Part shown: positions 5,097 through 5,537 of the stretch, in pieces
Layout of the letters: each line of letters begins with the position of its first letter
How positions within the stretch are numbered: position 1 is the first letter of the stretch
Source of the DNA: Planctomycetaceae bacterium
Lineage (GTDB): Bacteria > Planctomycetota > Planctomycetia > Pirellulales > UBA1268
Direction: 5' to 3'
Assembly: GCA_947440895.1 (NCBI GenBank)
Contig: CANETO010000161.1
Span: 1-5,537 of the forward strand
DNA length: 5,537 nt
Program-made: the position numbers and the translations under genes
Notes under the pieces: model-generated
Database searches by the model: none
What the model saw: only the letters and a program-made list of their open reading frames with translations
What the model was told of the DNA's origin: nothing

Positions 5097-5537
5097 ATGC
5101 CACTACAAAGAATCGTGCGTTCATTCACCGGCATCGGAGTCGCCGCCAGTCTGGCAGGGTGTGCGATTTGTGTTTGCAATCCCGTTCTTGCCGAGGAGAC
5201 ACCAGTGCAGGCCACATACGCCGCCAAGGAATCCGCTGAAGCGATCACCGGTGTCACGGAGGCCTACGCCGAACGATCGGTCAGCGTCGCCGAAGGAGCC
5301 ACGACCGTCGAGTTCCGCTATCGACTTCTCCTCCCAGAGCCCGCGGTGGGCAACGGGCGGACGGATGGCCGGTATCCGCTCGTGCTTTACCTGCACGGGG
5401 CGGGAGAGCGCGGCAATGACAATGCAAAGCAGCTGAAATATCTACCGACCTGGTTGGCCGAACCGTCGCGGCGCCAGAAATACCCCTGCTTCGTCCTTGC
5501 GCCTCAGTGCCGGATGGATGAGCGGTGGGTGGATGTC
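5097..5537 (+). CDS. exported alpha/beta hydrolase (esterase/peptidase type), 3' end outside the window
   Basis: The first 147 codons of an open frame continue past the right edge. The sequence YPLVLYLHGAGERGNDN (93-109) is typical of alpha/beta hydrolases of the PHB-depolymerase-like esterase and prolyl-oligopeptidase-like groups; the HG of HGAGERG (100-106) lies in the oxyanion-hole loop after the first central strand. VLAPQC (133-138) fits the next strand. The catalytic Ser, Asp and His would lie beyond the window. The N-terminus is an export signal: basic residues (R5, R8), a hydrophobic core, and a lipobox LAGC with Cys at 22, so a lipoprotein is likely. Cleavage by signal peptidase I after PVLA (residue 32) is the alternative. 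The ATG at 5097 is the first start codon after the in-frame TAG of the J-LRR gene and gives a proper signal peptide, although no clear Shine-Dalgarno precedes it. The substrate is unknown; ester or peptide bonds of extracellular compounds are likely. Confidence 0.85.
   Translation, partial: MPLQRIVRSFTGIGVAASLAGCAICVCNPVLAEETPVQATYAAKESAEAITGVTEAYAERSVSVAEGATTVEFRYRLLLPEPAVGNGRTDGRYPLVLYLHGAGERGNDNAKQLKYLPTWLAEPSRRQKYPCFVLAPQCRMDERWVDV

Noticed and set aside
4998..5097. Stop-codon readthrough making a J-LRR-hydrolase fusion.
   Set aside because: The hydrolase begins with a full export signal and lipobox directly after its ATG, which makes no sense inside a cytoplasmic fusion, and I see no readthrough signal.

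Overview
The window is GC-rich bacterial chromosome with no mobile element or CRISPR array that I can see. The protein content points to a planctomycete, probably of the Pirellulales type. It includes a sigma-70 factor with an HTH-rich N-terminal half, a membrane-anchored duplicated SurA/parvulin protein, a J-domain joined to leucine-rich repeats, and a secreted hydrolase with an HGAGERG motif. The taxonomic call is an inference from architecture and composition, not from a marker gene.

Layout, left to right. Positions 1-6 may hold the first two codons of a minus-strand gene that leaves the window, because a strong Shine-Dalgarno sequence (GGAGGAGG read on the minus strand) sits just before an ATG. 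Positions 7-473 look non-coding and form the leader of the next gene, with a tandem 11-bp repeat (380-401) and a stem-loop (442-458) just before the ribosome binding site. A sigma factor gene follows (474-2006, +). It is convergent, with only 17 bp between stop codons, to a large minus-strand gene (4102-2024) for a membrane-anchored protein with two SurA-N/parvulin modules. Both modules appear to lack the catalytic histidines. A 151-bp divergent spacer carries the minus-strand gene's probable promoter and a sequence resembling a degraded class II (Ser-type) tRNA. Next come a J-domain/leucine-rich-repeat protein (4254-5000, +) and, 96 bp on in the same direction, the first 147 codons of an exported alpha/beta hydrolase (5097 to the right edge).

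How they may work together: the parvulin-like protein would act on polypeptides outside the cytoplasmic membrane, and the J-protein would recruit a DnaK-type chaperone inside the cell. The sigma factor could direct RNA polymerase to a dedicated promoter set. The neighbourhood therefore has a protein-quality-control flavour, but no shared operon joins the three main genes (one convergent and one divergent junction), so joint function is only a suggestion. Only the J-LRR gene and the hydrolase could share a transcript.

Most unusual features: the three-HTH N-terminal half on a sigma factor without an evident sigma-3 domain; the two histidine-less parvulin copies; the J-domain/LRR combination; and the tRNA-like remnant that overlaps the predicted -35 box of the minus-strand gene.
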